Positions 25,920 through 35,234 of a stretch of 64,000 nucleotides of DNA are shown here, one piece after another. Where the stretch lies: the NCBI RefSeq assembly GCF_001421965.1, contig NZ_LMLP01000001.1, forward strand, positions 434,001-498,000, written 5' to 3'. Under the pieces are notes generated by a model. The model was not told where the DNA came from, did not search any database, and saw only the letters and a list, made by a program, of their open reading frames with translations. The stretch is from Sphingomonas sp. Leaf67. GTDB taxonomy: Bacteria; Pseudomonadota; Alphaproteobacteria; Sphingomonadales; Sphingomonadaceae. Within the stretch, counting starts at the first letter, position 1; every line of letters begins with the position of its first letter. The position numbers and the translations under genes are program-made.

Positions 25920-26935
25920 CCCACCCGCGCGTCGTCCGGTCGATCGAGGCGGCGCGCACGGGCGACTGGTCGCCGGCGGCGCTGGTCGCGGCGAACGAGC
26001 CGGTGGTGCTGCGCGGCCTTGCCGCCGGCTGGCCGCTGGTCGCAGCGGGGCGCGACGGCCCGGATGCCGCCATCGCCTATCTCAAGCGGTTCGATGGCGG
26101 GCGGCCGGTCGTCGCCTTTACCGGCGATGCGGCGATGGGCGGGCGGTTCTTCTACCGCGACGATTGCAGCGGGTTCAATTTCGATGCGAACCGGGTCGGG
26201 CTGACCGCCTGTCTCGACCGCATCGTCGGTGGACGGAACGATCCCGCCGCCCCCGCCATCTATGTCGGGTCGACCGACCTCGACCTGTATCTGCCCGGAC
26301 TGCGCGGCGAGAACGACCTGCCATGGCCCGCCGGGACGCCCACGCCGATGGTCAGCATCTGGATCGGCAACCGCACGACCGCCGCGACGCATTACGACAT
26401 GTCGAACAATCTGGCCGCGTGCATGGTCGGGCGGCGGCGCTTCACCCTGTTCCCGCCCGATCAGGTCGCCAACCTCTATCCCGGGCCGCTCGAACCGACG
26501 CCCGGCGGACAGGTGGTCAGCATGGTCGATCTGCGCGCGCCCGATCACGACCGTTTCCCGCGCTTTGCCGAGGCGCTGGCGCATGCGCAGGTTGCGGAGC
26601 TGGAGCCGGGCGACGTGCTCTTCTACCCGGCTTTGTGGTGGCACAATGTCGAGGCACTGTCGCCGTTCAACGCCATGATCAACTATTGGTGGAACGACGC
26701 TCCCGCCTTTGCCGACAGCCCGATGACCACCCTGCTCCACGCGCTGCTGTCGCTGCGTGAGCGCCCGGCGGCGGAGCGGGCGGCGTGGGCGGCGATGTTC
26801 GACCATTATGTGTGGAGCGGCGGGGAGGAAGCGCGCGCGCATCTGCCCGCCGCGATCCAGGGCGACCTCGCCCCGCTCGACGAACCCGCCGCCCGCCGGT
26901 TGCGCGCGCGCCTGTTGCAAAGGCTGAACCGATGA
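25916..26935 (+). CDS. Cupin-like (JmjC-type) dioxygenase domain protein
   Basis: 339 aa. A cupin_8/JmjC fold is supported by NEPVVLRGLAAGWPLV, the iron-binding HxD in TTAATHYDMSNN (His159, Asp161), FTLFPPDQVANLYPGPL, and the distal His243 in LFYPALWWHNVEAL. All three facial-triad ligands are present, so a 2-oxoglutarate/Fe(II) hydroxylase is plausible. Family members act on proteins, peptides or small molecules; the substrate is not known here. Coupled on both sides by ATGA overlaps with sapC and the halogenase gene, so the three are made together. Confidence 0.88.
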   Translation: MTHPRVVRSIEAARTGDWSPAALVAANEPVVLRGLAAGWPLVAAGRDGPDAAIAYLKRFDGGRPVVAFTGDAAMGGRFFYRDDCSGFNFDANRVGLTACLDRIVGGRNDPAAPAIYVGSTDLDLYLPGLRGENDLPWPAGTPTPMVSIWIGNRTTAATHYDMSNNLAACMVGRRRFTLFPPDQVANLYPGPLEPTPGGQVVSMVDLRAPDHDRFPRFAEALAHAQVAELEPGDVLFYPALWWHNVEALSPFNAMINYWWNDAPAFADSPMTTLLHALLSLRERPAAERAAWAAMFDHYVWSGGEEARAHLPAAIQGDLAPLDEPAARRLRARLLQRLNR

Positions 26936-28407
26936 CGCGCATGCGGATCGTGATCGCGGGCGGCGGCACAGCGGGGTGGCTGGCCGCCGCGCTGCTGACC
27001 CGGCAGCTGTCGTCGCTGGTCGAGGTGACGCTGGTCGAATCCGAAGCGATCGGCACGGTCGGGGTCGGCGAAGCGACGATCCCGACCATCCGTTCGTTTC
27101 ACGCGCTGCTCGGTCTCGACGAAGCCGAATTCATGGGCGCGACCGGGGCCAGCTTCAAACTGGGCATCGCGTTCGAAAACTGGGCGCGGGCGGGCGACTG
27201 CTACATCCATTCGTTCGGTGAGGTCGGTCGATCGACCTGGATGGGCGATTTCCAGCATTTCTGGCTGGAGGCACGGGCGCAGGGCGCGGCGGGACCGATC
27301 GGCGCCTATTGCCTCGAACACGAGGCTGCCGAGGCGGGTCGATTCGCGACCGGGCCCGACGCGCCGCTCAACTATGCCTATCATTTCGATGCCGGACGCT
27401 ATGCCGCCTATCTGCGCACCCGCAGCGAAGCGCAGGGGCTTACCCGGGTCGAGGGCAAGATCGCCCGCGTCGAACGCGCGGGCGAGAGCGGCGACATCGC
27501 CGCGCTGGTGCTGGCCGACGGACGGCGCGTCGCGGGCGACCTGTTCCTCGATTGCACCGGGTTCCACGCGCTGCTGATCGAACAGACGCTGGGCGTAGGG
27601 TTCGAGGATTGGGGCCATTGGCTGCCGACCGATCGCGCACTGGCGGTGCAGACGGTCGCGACCGGCCCCGCCCCGCCCTATACCCGCGCCATCGCGCACG
27701 ACGCCGGCTGGCGCTGGCAGATCCCGCTCCAGCACCGGGTCGGCAACGGGCTGGTCTACAGTTCGCGCCATTTGAGCGACGATGCCGCCCGCGACCGGCT
27801 GCTGGCGTCGGTCGAGGGGCAGACGTTGATCGAGCCGCGGCTGATCCGGTTCCGCACCGGGCGGCGGCTGACGACATGGGAACGCAATTGCGTGGCGATC
27901 AGCCTGTCGAGCGGATTCGTCGAACCGCTCGAATCGACCAGTATCCATATGGTGATGATCGCGCTCACCCGCCTCGTCCAGTTGCTGCCGTTCGGCCATC
28001 CGGGCGAAGCGGCACGGGCGCGCTTCAACGAACAGTCGCGCCGCGAGATCGAGGCGGTGCGCGATTTCGTGCTGCTGCACTATCATCTGAACCAGCGGCC
28101 CGAACCCTTCTGGCGCGAACGGCGCGAGATCGCGCCGCCCGACACGCTGGCAGAACGCATCGCGCTGTTTGCGCAAGGGGCGCATGCCTATCAGTCGGCC
28201 GACGACCTGTTCCGCGTCGGATCATGGCTGCAGGTGATGTTGGGCCAGCGGCTGGAACCGGCGGCCCATCACCCGCTGGCAAAAATGATGCCGCCGGGGC
28301 AACTGGCCGCCGTGCTGCGCGACCTGAACGACGGGATCGCGGCCCGGGTGGCGGCGTTGCCGACGCATCAGCAGTTTCTCGATCTGTATTGCCGCAGCGG
28401 CGCGTGA
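26932..28407 (+). CDS. Tryptophan halogenase family flavoenzyme
   Basis: 491 aa. FAD-binding GGGTAGW (10-16), GVGEATIP, active-site Lys76 in GASFKLGIAFENW, tunnel motif WxWxIP at residues 260-265, and the conserved Glu334 in VEPLESTSIHM. These are the residues that define working flavin-dependent tryptophan/indole halogenases (PrnA, RebH), so catalysis is expected, but the acceptor cannot be deduced; members next to TonB receptors have shown free-indole bromination or have no known substrate. A flavin reductase partner is not encoded nearby. ATG 26932 overlaps the cupin stop. Confidence 0.92.
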   Translation: MTRMRIVIAGGGTAGWLAAALLTRQLSSLVEVTLVESEAIGTVGVGEATIPTIRSFHALLGLDEAEFMGATGASFKLGIAFENWARAGDCYIHSFGEVGRSTWMGDFQHFWLEARAQGAAGPIGAYCLEHEAAEAGRFATGPDAPLNYAYHFDAGRYAAYLRTRSEAQGLTRVEGKIARVERAGESGDIAALVLADGRRVAGDLFLDCTGFHALLIEQTLGVGFEDWGHWLPTDRALAVQTVATGPAPPYTRAIAHDAGWRWQIPLQHRVGNGLVYSSRHLSDDAARDRLLASVEGQTLIEPRLIRFRTGRRLTTWERNCVAISLSSGFVEPLESTSIHMVMIALTRLVQLLPFGHPGEAARARFNEQSRREIEAVRDFVLLHYHLNQRPEPFWRERREIAPPDTLAERIALFAQGAHAYQSADDLFRVGSWLQVMLGQRLEPAAHHPLAKMMPPGQLAAVLRDLNDGIAARVAALPTHQQFLDLYCRSGA

Positions 28408-28429
28408 CCCGGGCGTCGGTGGACGGGCG

Positions 28430-28792
28430 CTATTCGCCGCGCCGATAGGGGCTGTGGATATTGTCCAGCCAGCCCGCGACCGTGCGCGACGCCGGCACCA
28501 CCGTTCCGCGCGGACGACGGGCAGCGGCGATGTCGACCGTCACGCCCTCGAAATGCAGCCCGGCGCGGCCGTTATCGACCCAGCGTACGGTCGCCTCGAC
28601 ATGGTGGACCGTACCCATGGTGATCAATACCCGGTCGCCGGCGGCGAGATCGGCAAGGTTGTCGATGCATGTGCCCGTTTCGGACAGGTTGCGGACGCGA
28701 CATTCGACGACCTGACCGTGGGTTTCGATCCGAGCGTTCAGGATCACGCTGTGGCGGCGCGGTCGTTCGACGGACGATTCATCTTCGTTCAT
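28430..28792 (-). CDS. PilZ domain protein
   Basis: 120 aa from ATG 28792 (MNEDESSVERPRRHSV). The PilZ signature for cyclic di-GMP binding is partly present: ERPRRHSVILNARI carries the RxxxR-like basic motif and RNLSETGTCIDNL the D/NxSxxG part. A beta-barrel follows (DRVLITMGTVHHVEATVRWV..AGLHFEG). The C-terminal 30 residues are unique. ATG 28801 is an alternative. The frame continues open through the tRNA-Leu gene, which is not translated in reality. Confidence 0.8.
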   Translation of the reverse strand: MNEDESSVERPRRHSVILNARIETHGQVVECRVRNLSETGTCIDNLADLAAGDRVLITMGTVHHVEATVRWVDNGRAGLHFEGVTVDIAAARRPRGTVVPASRTVAGWLDNIHSPYRRGE

Positions 28793-28854
28793 GACGACCA
28801 TATCCTGGCAGATCGTCCGTCGATGCCGGGCGAGGTACCCGGCACTCGCGAAAT

Positions 28855-28939
28855 TGGTGCCCCTGGCCGGGCTCGAACCAGCACTCCTCTCGGAATCCGA
28901 TTTTGAGTCGGACGCGTCTACCAATTTCACCACAGGGGC
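28855..28939 (-). tRNA. tRNA-Leu (anticodon CAA)
   Basis: Minus strand. Acceptor GCCCCTG (from 28939) pairs with CAGGGGC (28859-28865 complement), A73, and encoded CCA at 28857-28855. D arm contains GGTGAAATTGGTAGACGC; anticodon stem TCCGA/TCGGA holds the loop CTCAAAA with anticodon CAA, reading UUG. A long variable arm follows, as expected for a class II leucine tRNA, then T loop TTCGAGC. Lies between the PilZ and DUF805 genes. Confidence 0.95.
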
Positions 28940-28981
28940 ACGCAGCGGTCCGTTAGCGCAAGCGAAACGCCCCTGCAACCG

Positions 28982-29374
28982 TCAGGAAAAGACCTGATCG
29001 ATATCGACGCTTCCGTAAGGGTCTTTGGGATCCGCGCCGAAGCGGTTCGGTCCGGGCGTCCCGTCGGTGACGAACAGGACGAACAGCCAGATCCAGCCGA
29101 TGATTGGCAGAAACACCAGCAACATCCACCATGCCGAACGATCTGTATCGTGCAGCCGACGAAACGCGACCGTGAGCCCCGGAATGAATAGTGCGATGCT
29201 GCTGATGCCGCCGACCGGTCCGGTGGACTCCATGTCAAAACCAAACACAGAATCGATGATCGTCGCTACCACGCCGACCAGCGCCGAAAACAGGGAGAAC
29301 ATCCAATATTCCATCCGGCGCGATCGCCCGCGCACCTCGAAATACCGTTTCAAGGGCAGCAGCATCCATTCCAT
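28982..29374 (-). CDS. DUF805 inner-membrane protein
   Basis: 130 aa from ATG 29374, with GGGGA seven bases upstream. DUF805 pattern: MLLPLKRYFEVRGRSRRMEYWMF at the start (the RGRSRRxEYW motif), three to four transmembrane helices, FRRLHDTDRSAWWMLL in the middle, and a tail GTPGPNRFGADP. DUF805 proteins (YhaH/YhaI) are widespread and uncharacterised. Single gene; the yifB gene ends 55 bases upstream on the same strand... its own transcript is likely from the gap at 29375-29432. Confidence 0.88.
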   Translation of the reverse strand: MEWMLLPLKRYFEVRGRSRRMEYWMFSLFSALVGVVATIIDSVFGFDMESTGPVGGISSIALFIPGLTVAFRRLHDTDRSAWWMLLVFLPIIGWIWLFVLFVTDGTPGPNRFGADPKDPYGSVDIDQVFS

Positions 29375-29432
29375 CACAATTCCCCTTCGTTACGATGTAG
29401 CAAGCGTCGCAACGCGGCGCTGGCGCAATGCT

Positions 29433-30938
29433 TCAATTGACCGGTGCCCGCCGCCGGTAACTCAGCGCTTCCGCGACATGCGCCCGACCCACGCCGTCCG
29501 CGCCTGCCAGATCGGCGATCGTCCGGCTGACCCGCAACACGCGGTGAAACCCGCGCGCCGACAGCCGCATCGTTTCCGCCGCCTGCGCCAGCAATGCCCG
29601 CGCCGCCACGTCGAGCACCGCTGCCTGTTCCAGCACGCCGCCGTCCGCCTCGGCATTGGTCCGCACGCTGGTTGCGGCATAGCGTTCGCGCTGCACCGAC
29701 CGCGCCCGTGCGACGCGCGCCGCGACCTCCGCCGATCCTTCGGCCGGCGGCGGCAGGACCAGATCGGCGGCGCTCACCGCTGCCATTTCGATCGCCAGAT
29801 CGATCCGGTCGAGCAGCGGTCCAGAGACCTTCGCCTGATAATCGGCGGCACAGCGCGGCGCCCGAGCACAGGCGAGCGCCGGATCGCCCAGATGCCCGCA
29901 ACGGCACGGGTTCATCGCCGCGATCAGCTGCACCCGCGCCGGAAAGGTCACATGCGCGTTGGCGCGCGCGACGCTGACCTGCCCCGTCTCCAATGGCTGG
30001 CGCAGCGAATCGAGCACCGCGCGCTGAAACTCGGGCAGCTCATCGAGGAACAGCACGCCCAGATGCGCCATGCTGATCTCCCCCGGCTTCACCCGCAGCC
30101 CGCCCCCGGTCAGCGCCGCCATCGACGCCGAGTGGTGCGGCGTTCGGAACGGCCGCACCCGCGTCATCCGCCCGCCGGTCAGCGACCCCGCGACCGACGC
30201 GACCATCGACACTTCCAGCGCCTCGGCCGCATCGAGCGGCGGCAGGATGCCCGGCAGACAGGACGCCAGCAGCGACTTGCCCGCGCCCGGCGGGCCGACC
30301 ATCAGCAGGTTGTGACCGCCCGCCGCCGCGATCTCCAGCGCCCGCTTGGCCGTCTCCTGCCCCTTCACCTGGCGCAGGTCGTTGCCGCTCCATGCGTCCT
30401 CCGCGCCGCCGGGCTGCGGATTGCCGAGCAGTTGTTCGCCCTTCAGATGGTTCAGCAGCGACAGCAGATCGGGTGCCGCGATCACCGGCGTGCCGGCCCA
30501 TGCCGCCTCCGCCCCCTGTTCGGCCGGGCAGATCAGCGAACGCCCCTCGCCGCTTGCCAGCATCGCCGCCAGCAGCACGCCGGGCGATCCCGCGATCCGC
30601 CCGTCGAGGCTCAACTCACCGACGACGACAAAGTCGGCCAGCCCCTCGGCATCGACCACGCCCATCGCCGCCAGCAGGCCGAGCGCGATCGGCAGGTCGT
30701 AATGCGATCCTTCCTTGGGCAGGTCCGCCGGCGACAGATTGACGGTGATGCGTTTGGGCGGCAGCGCCAGCCCGATCGCGGCGATCGCGGCGCGCACCCG
30801 TTCGCGGCTTTCGCCCACCGCCTTGTCGGCCAGCCCGACCACGACGAACGCGGGGACGCCCGGTGCCAATTGCACCTGCACCTCCACCCGCCGCGCCTCC
30901 AGCCCGAGATACGCCGCCGTCGATACGATCGCGACCAT
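29433..30938 (-). CDS. YifB family Mg-chelatase-like AAA ATPase (ComM)
   Basis: 501 aa. N-terminal Lon-protease-like fold of the family (VEVQVQLAPGVPAFVVVGLAD, RITVNLSPADLPKEGSHYDL), central AAA domain with Walker A VGPPGAGKSLLA and Walker B VLFLDELPEF, sensor region LIAAMNPCRCGH, and C-terminal arginine finger/lid (RVLRVSRTIADLAG). The four cysteines around MNPCRCGHLGDPALACARAPRC are standard in the family and likely bind zinc. The homologue ComM is a helicase that promotes branch migration during natural transformation in Vibrio. Confidence 0.94.
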   Translation of the reverse strand: MVAIVSTAAYLGLEARRVEVQVQLAPGVPAFVVVGLADKAVGESRERVRAAIAAIGLALPPKRITVNLSPADLPKEGSHYDLPIALGLLAAMGVVDAEGLADFVVVGELSLDGRIAGSPGVLLAAMLASGEGRSLICPAEQGAEAAWAGTPVIAAPDLLSLLNHLKGEQLLGNPQPGGAEDAWSGNDLRQVKGQETAKRALEIAAAGGHNLLMVGPPGAGKSLLASCLPGILPPLDAAEALEVSMVASVAGSLTGGRMTRVRPFRTPHHSASMAALTGGGLRVKPGEISMAHLGVLFLDELPEFQRAVLDSLRQPLETGQVSVARANAHVTFPARVQLIAAMNPCRCGHLGDPALACARAPRCAADYQAKVSGPLLDRIDLAIEMAAVSAADLVLPPPAEGSAEVAARVARARSVQRERYAATSVRTNAEADGGVLEQAAVLDVAARALLAQAAETMRLSARGFHRVLRVSRTIADLAGADGVGRAHVAEALSYRRRAPVN

Positions 30939-31051
30939 GAATGCCCCTGTTCCCCTTGCACGGCGTGTCCCGCATCAGGTCGGCCCGGTCAAGCGACAGG
31001 ACATCGCAGGCGTCTTGAACCGGCAACACACGGGTGGCATGGCAACCTATC

Positions 31052-31333
31052 ATGCAGATCCTCCTCCTGGCGCTCGGTGCCTTGCTGATCCTCGCGACGC
31101 CGGTCGTCGCGGTGCTGCCGGGACCGGTCGGGATCTTCACCTTCGCGGCCGGGCTGGCGCTGATCCTGCGCAACTCCCGCCGGGCGCGCCGCCGCTTCGC
31201 GCGGACCATGCGCCGCTTCCCGCGACTGCGCGCGATGTCGGACCGGGCGCTGCGCCGTCCCAGTGCCAAACGGCGGCGACTGCGCGCGGAGACTGTCCTG
31301 TCCTCCGTTGACTTGGAGGCGGTGCATCGCTAA
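31052..31333 (+). CDS. Small membrane protein with basic tail (PGPGW-like)
   Basis: 93 aa from ATG 31052 (GTG 31034 would add six residues). Two hydrophobic segments: ILLLALGALLILATPVVAVL and GPVGIFTFAAGLALIL, joined by PGPVG, as in small PGPGW-type transmembrane proteins. The remaining 50 residues are strongly basic (RNSRRARRRFARTMRR, RRPSAKRRRLR). Function unknown. It ends 15 bases before a strong intrinsic terminator that isolates it from rpmH. Confidence 0.65.
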   Translation: MQILLLALGALLILATPVVAVLPGPVGIFTFAAGLALILRNSRRARRRFARTMRRFPRLRAMSDRALRRPSAKRRRLRAETVLSSVDLEAVHR

Positions 31334-31348
31334 GGGGCTCGTCACGCG

Positions 31349-31371
31349 GCCGCCGTCACTGGCGGCTTTTT
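31349..31371 (+). terminator. Intrinsic terminator upstream of rpmH
   Basis: GCCGCC (31349-31354), 6-nt loop GTCACT, GGCGGC (31361-31366), then five T (31367-31371). A textbook rho-independent terminator for the small membrane protein gene that ends at 31333. Confidence 0.8.
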
Positions 31372-31406
31372 ACGTTCTAGCAGTTTGAATACCCGGGGAA
31401 TGAGTG

Positions 31407-31541
31407 ATGAAGCGGACTTTTCAGCCGAGCAACCTGGTACGGGCCCGTCGTCACGGCTTCCGCTCGCGCATGGCGACGCCGGGCGGCCGCAACGTGATCC
31501 GCGCCCGCCGCTCGCGCGGTCGGAAGAAGCTGTCGGCCTAA
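31407..31541 (+). CDS. rpmH: 50S ribosomal protein L34
   Basis: 44 aa, full family length: [18 protein letters not shown], then [20 protein letters not shown] and KKLSA. L34 is the small basic protein at the exit side of the large subunit. GGGGAATGAG just upstream supplies a ribosome site. The rpmH-rnpA-yidD-yidC order that follows is the conserved bacterial arrangement near oriC in many species; in alphaproteobacteria it need not be at the origin, and no dnaA or DnaA boxes are seen here. Confidence 0.97.
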   Translation: MKRTFQPSNLVRARRHGFRSRMATPGGRNVIRARRSRGRKKLSA

Positions 31542-31546
31542 CCAAG

Positions 31547-31879
31547 ATGCTTCGCCGCCGGGATTATCTGGCGGCGAATGCAGGACGCCGGGCGCCCATG
31601 CCCGGCTTCGTCCTGTTGGTGCGACAGCGCCGTGCGGACGAACTGGTCGAATCGCCCAATGCGATGCGAATCGGCATCACCGTATCGAAGAAGGTCGGAA
31701 ACGCCGTCGTCCGCAACCGGATGAAACGGCGTTTTCGCGCGCTTGCCGCCGAAATGCTGCCCGACATGGGCGTCGCCGGTGCCGATCACGTGCTGATCGG
31801 GCGGGCAAGCGGCATCGAACGCCCCTTCGACGATCTGAAGGCTGATCTGACCAAGGCATTGCGCAAGGTACGGCGGTGA
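31547..31879 (+). CDS. rnpA: Ribonuclease P protein component
   Basis: 110 aa from ATG 31547, five bases after the rpmH stop. RnpA hallmarks: [14 protein letters not shown] at the start, [20 protein letters not shown] (the RNR signature that contacts RNase P RNA), and [10 protein letters not shown] near the end. It assists the catalytic RNA in 5' maturation of tRNAs. The stop overlaps the GTG of yidD. Confidence 0.95.
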   Translation: MLRRRDYLAANAGRRAPMPGFVLLVRQRRADELVESPNAMRIGITVSKKVGNAVVRNRMKRRFRALAAEMLPDMGVAGADHVLIGRASGIERPFDDLKADLTKALRKVRR

Positions 31880-32121
31880 CCGGCGACGGCGAATCGCCCC
31901 CGCCGGGCATCGCCGCGCGCCTGCTGATGCTGGGCGCGCGCGCGTGGCAATTGGGGCCGTCGCTGATCCTGCCGCCCTCCTGCCGCTATCAACCTTCCTG
32001 TTCGGCCTATGCAATCACCGCCATTGCCCGCTATGGCGCGGCAAAGGGGGGCTGGCTGGCCGCGAAACGCATCGCGCGCTGCCATCCCTGGGGCGGGCAC
32101 GGCCACGACCCGGTGCCTTAG
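31876..32121 (+). CDS. yidD: Membrane protein insertion efficiency factor YidD
   Basis: 81 aa, GTG start overlapping the rnpA stop (GTGA). Family core: [40 protein letters not shown] and the HDPVP end. Three cysteines are conserved. YidD is a small amphipathic protein that helps YidC/Sec insertion of membrane proteins. N-terminal ten residues ([10 protein letters not shown]) are variable. 16 bases before yidC. Confidence 0.95.
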   Translation: MTGDGESPPPGIAARLLMLGARAWQLGPSLILPPSCRYQPSCSAYAITAIARYGAAKGGWLAAKRIARCHPWGGHGHDPVP

Positions 32122-32137
32122 AGCCTGAGGATTTCGC

Positions 32138-33835
32138 GTGAAGAACGACCAGAAGAATTTCCTGCTGTTCGCGGTACTGGCTGCGCTGGTGCTGTTCGGC
32201 TGGCCGTATATCGCCAACCACTTCTTTCCGGCTGCCAATCCGCCGGTGACGAAGCTGGAGGACGGGAAGAGCAAGCCCGTCGCCAATCCGGCGACCGACC
32301 CGGCCGCCGACACCGCGAACGCGATTCGCGACCGGGCGCTCGTGCTGCGCGAAACCCCGCGCATTCCGATCGAAACGCCCGCCGTGCGCGGATCGATCAA
32401 CCTGCGCGGCGGGCGGATCGACGATCTGGTGCTGGTGAAGCACAAGGAAACGATCGACGCGAACTCGCCTCCGGTCCGGCTGCTGTCGCCGTCGGGCACC
32501 GTCGACGCCTATTTCGCGCAGTTCGGCTGGAGCGGCACCGGCGTGTCGGCCCCGCCCGCCGACGCGCAATGGACCGCCAGCGGTACCAAGCTGACCCCGC
32601 AGACCCCGGTCACGCTGTCGACTACGGTCGGCACGCAGCGGTACCAGATGCAAATTTCGGTCGATGACGGCTATATGTTCACCGTACGCCAGAGCGTCGC
32701 CAATGCCGGACCGCAGCCGATCCAGGTCGCGACCTACGGCCTGCTCAGCCGCCGCGGCGCGCCGGTCGACAAGGATACGATGACGATCCAGGTCGGCCCG
32801 GTCTACGAAGCAGGCAACGGCGTGAAGTTCGACGTCAACTACAAGGATATCGACGAGAAGCCCGAAACATTCGCCACCAAGGGCGGCTGGATCGGCTTCA
32901 CCGACCATTACTGGATGACCGCACTGATCCCCGATCAGGGCGTACAGCACACGCTGACGCTCAAGGGCGGCGACCAGCGGCATCAGGCCGACTATCGTTC
33001 GCCGACGCTGGCGACGCTCGCGCCGGGGCAGGCGCTGACACAGAGCGTCCGCTTCTTTGCAGGTGCCAAGGAAAACAAGCTGCTCAACGCCTACGAGGCG
33101 CAGGGTGTGCCCTATTTCTCGCGCTCGATCGACTGGGGCTGGTTCCGCATCGTCGAGGAGCCGATCTTCGTCTATCTCGACTGGCTGTTCCGTCTGGTGG
33201 GCAATTTCGGCGTCGCGATCATCCTCCTGACGGTTACGATCCGAGGGCTGATGTTCCCGATCGCCCAGCGCCAGTTCGCGTCGATGGCGGCGATGCGCGC
33301 CATCCAGCCGAAGCTTAAGGCGTTGCAGGAGCGGTACAAGGACGACAAGCCGCAGCTGCAGCAAAAGATGATGCAGCTGTACAAGGAGGAAAAGGTCAAT
33401 CCGGTCGCCGGCTGTCTGCCGACGCTGATCCAGATTCCGATCTTCTACGCGCTGTACAAGGTGCTGTTGCTGACCATCGAGATGCGGCACCAGCCGTTCG
33501 TCGGCTGGATCAAGGATCTGTCGGCTCCCGATCCGGCGACGATCCTGAACCTGTTCGGCTATCTCGATTTCACCCTGCCGCACTTCCTCGCGATCGGCGT
33601 CGTGCCGGTGCTGCTCGGTATCTCGATGTATTTCCAGTTCAAGCTGAACCCGGCACCGATGGACGATATGCAAAAGCAGGTCTTCGGTCTGATGCCATGG
33701 GTGCTGATGTTCATCATGGCCCCGTTCGCGGTCGGGCTGCAGGTCTACTGGATCACGTCGAACCTGCTGACCATCGCGCAACAGCAACTGCTCTATGCGC
33801 GGCATCCGGCGCTCAAGCAGGCGGCCGCGAAGTGA
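32138..33835 (+). CDS. yidC: Membrane protein insertase YidC
   Basis: 565 aa, GTG start at 32138 with TGAGGA seven bases upstream. N-terminal transmembrane helix ([20 protein letters not shown]), a large periplasmic beta domain (about 60-345), and the C-terminal insertase core with five helices: [20 protein letters not shown] with the conserved Arg in the hydrophilic groove, [31 protein letters not shown], and the last helices ([20 protein letters not shown]). It inserts and folds inner membrane proteins alone or with SecYEG. Stop overlaps the yihA GTG. Confidence 0.97.
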   Translation: MKNDQKNFLLFAVLAALVLFGWPYIANHFFPAANPPVTKLEDGKSKPVANPATDPAADTANAIRDRALVLRETPRIPIETPAVRGSINLRGGRIDDLVLVKHKETIDANSPPVRLLSPSGTVDAYFAQFGWSGTGVSAPPADAQWTASGTKLTPQTPVTLSTTVGTQRYQMQISVDDGYMFTVRQSVANAGPQPIQVATYGLLSRRGAPVDKDTMTIQVGPVYEAGNGVKFDVNYKDIDEKPETFATKGGWIGFTDHYWMTALIPDQGVQHTLTLKGGDQRHQADYRSPTLATLAPGQALTQSVRFFAGAKENKLLNAYEAQGVPYFSRSIDWGWFRIVEEPIFVYLDWLFRLVGNFGVAIILLTVTIRGLMFPIAQRQFASMAAMRAIQPKLKALQERYKDDKPQLQQKMMQLYKEEKVNPVAGCLPTLIQIPIFYALYKVLLLTIEMRHQPFVGWIKDLSAPDPATILNLFGYLDFTLPHFLAIGVVPVLLGISMYFQFKLNPAPMDDMQKQVFGLMPWVLMFIMAPFAVGLQVYWITSNLLTIAQQQLLYARHPALKQAAAK

Positions 33836-34500
33836 ACGACCTGCCACCCCCGCCGCCGGGCGACGACCGCTTCGATCCCGACCAGATCGAAGCGGCGCGC
33901 AAGATCTTTGCCGGACCGATCCAGTTCCTGAAGTCCGCGCCGGCGCTGGAGCATCTGCCCAGCCCCGACGTGCCCGAGATCGCCTTTGCCGGCCGGTCGA
34001 ACGTCGGCAAATCGTCTCTGCTTAACGCGCTGACCGGCCGCACCTCGCTGGCGCGGACCTCGGTCACGCCGGGGCGGACGCAGGAGCTGAACTTCTTCGA
34101 CATCGGCACGCCGCTGAAACTGCGGCTGGTCGACATGCCCGGCTATGGTTTTGCCAAGGCGCCCAAGGACATGGTCCGCAAGTGGCGCTATCTGGTGAAC
34201 GACTATCTGCGCGGGCGGCAGGTGTTGAAGCGGACGCTGGTGCTGATCGACTCGCGCCACGGCATCAAGGATGTCGACCGCGACGTGTTCGAAATGCTCG
34301 ACAAGGCAGCGACCAGCTATCGCATCGTCCTGACCAAGACCGACAAGATCAAGGCGACCGAACTGGAAGCGGTATACGAAGCGGTCGGCGACGAAGTCCG
34401 CAAGCGCCCCGCCGCGCATCCCGACGTCATCTCGACGTCGAGCGAAAAGGGCATGGGCATCGCCGAACTGCGCGCGGCAGTCATCGAGTCGATCGGCTAA
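33832..34500 (+). CDS. yihA: Ribosome biogenesis GTP-binding protein YihA/YsxC (EngB)
   Basis: 222 aa, GTG start in a GTGA overlap with yidC. GTPase motifs: G1 [15 protein letters not shown]2 threonine in [14 protein letters not shown]3 [10 protein letters not shown]4 LTKTDK, G5 STSSEKG. EngB assists assembly of the 50S subunit. The first 40 residues ([14 protein letters not shown]) are an acidic-proline extension usual in alphaproteobacteria. Last gene of the rpmH-yihA block; a bidirectional stem-loop follows. Confidence 0.96.
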   Translation: MNDLPPPPPGDDRFDPDQIEAARKIFAGPIQFLKSAPALEHLPSPDVPEIAFAGRSNVGKSSLLNALTGRTSLARTSVTPGRTQELNFFDIGTPLKLRLVDMPGYGFAKAPKDMVRKWRYLVNDYLRGRQVLKRTLVLIDSRHGIKDVDRDVFEMLDKAATSYRIVLTKTDKIKATELEAVYEAVGDEVRKRPAAHPDVISTSSEKGMGIAELRAAVIESIG

Positions 34501-34504
34501 CCCT

Positions 34505-34536
34505 CCCGTCATTCCGGCCTTTGCCCGGATGACGGG
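34505..34536. terminator. Bidirectional stem-loop between yihA and exoD
   Basis: CCCGTCAT-T-CCGG (34505-34517) pairs with CCGG-ATGACGGG (34525-34536), one T bulged, 7-nt loop CCTTTGC. It lies 4 bases from each of the two convergent stops. The CCGTCATTCCGG/CCGGATGACGGG wording is a common dispersed palindrome in sphingomonads that may serve as terminator for both sides. Confidence 0.65.
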
Positions 34537-34540
34537 TCAG

Positions 34541-35158
34541 CTACCCCTGCTTCGACGCGAACAACCCCGCCCCCAGCGCCACCGCGCCGACCGACAGCGC
34601 ACAGGCCACGATCATCAGCACCCCGTCGCGCACCAGCAGCGCGATGCCGAACGCCATAATCGCCGCCATGGGCGCAGTGCTGGCAAAGGGCAGCAATTCC
34701 AGCGGCGGCACGGTCAGGCATAACAGGATCACCGCGACCCCGGCGACCTTCACCATTGGCCCCTTGGTCAGCGCCGGCAGCCGGTTATGAAACCATTGGT
34801 CGAGGCGTTTGGCGATCGGTCGCCCCTTGTCGACGACCATCAACAGCTTCCTGCCCGTCATCCCGCGATCGGCGAGAAAACCGGGCAACCACAAATGCTC
34901 GCGGCCCAGCACCAGCTGGACCGCGAGCAGCGCCAACACCGCCGCCAGCGCAGTCGGCAGCCCCGGAATGCCTCCCACCGGCGAAATCTCGATCATCGGC
35001 AACACGATCAGGAACGGTCCATAGGCACGGTGGCCCATCGCTTCGAGCATATCGCCCAGCCGAACCCGCTCCCCGCCGGCGTGCTCGCCGAGCTTCTGCA
35101 ACCGGTCGAGCACATCGCCGACATTGTGCGGGTCCCCGCTTTTGTCGTTATCCGCCAT
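34541..35158 (-). CDS. ExoD family membrane protein
   Basis: 205 aa from ATG 35158 (MADNDKSGD). ATGs at 35236 and further upstream would run into the GST gene. ExoD family features: helix VGDVLDRLQKLGEHAGGERV, MLEAMGHRAYGPFLIVLPM, the ISPVGGIPGLPT turn, and four transmembrane segments. Named for a Sinorhizobium gene needed for exopolysaccharide production and alkali tolerance; exact function unknown. Convergent with yihA, divergent from the GST gene. Confidence 0.85.
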   Translation of the reverse strand: MADNDKSGDPHNVGDVLDRLQKLGEHAGGERVRLGDMLEAMGHRAYGPFLIVLPMIEISPVGGIPGLPTALAAVLALLAVQLVLGREHLWLPGFLADRGMTGRKLLMVVDKGRPIAKRLDQWFHNRLPALTKGPMVKVAGVAVILLCLTVPPLELLPFASTAPMAAIMAFGIALLVRDGVLMIVACALSVGAVALGAGLFASKQG

Positions 35159-35234
35159 ACGATCGGCAACGGATCGTTTCGGGCGCAGTTCCGATGGCTC
35201 GACACGCTCCGGGCGACGTGGCACGAGCGGCTCC

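Noticed and set aside
28793..28978. Possible N-terminal extension of the PilZ protein
   Set aside because: The frame is open only because it reads through the tRNA-Leu gene; the protein begins at 28792 or 28801.
31334..31546. Replication origin next to rpmH
   Set aside because: No dnaA gene, DnaA-box cluster or AT-rich unwinding region is visible near rpmH-rnpA.
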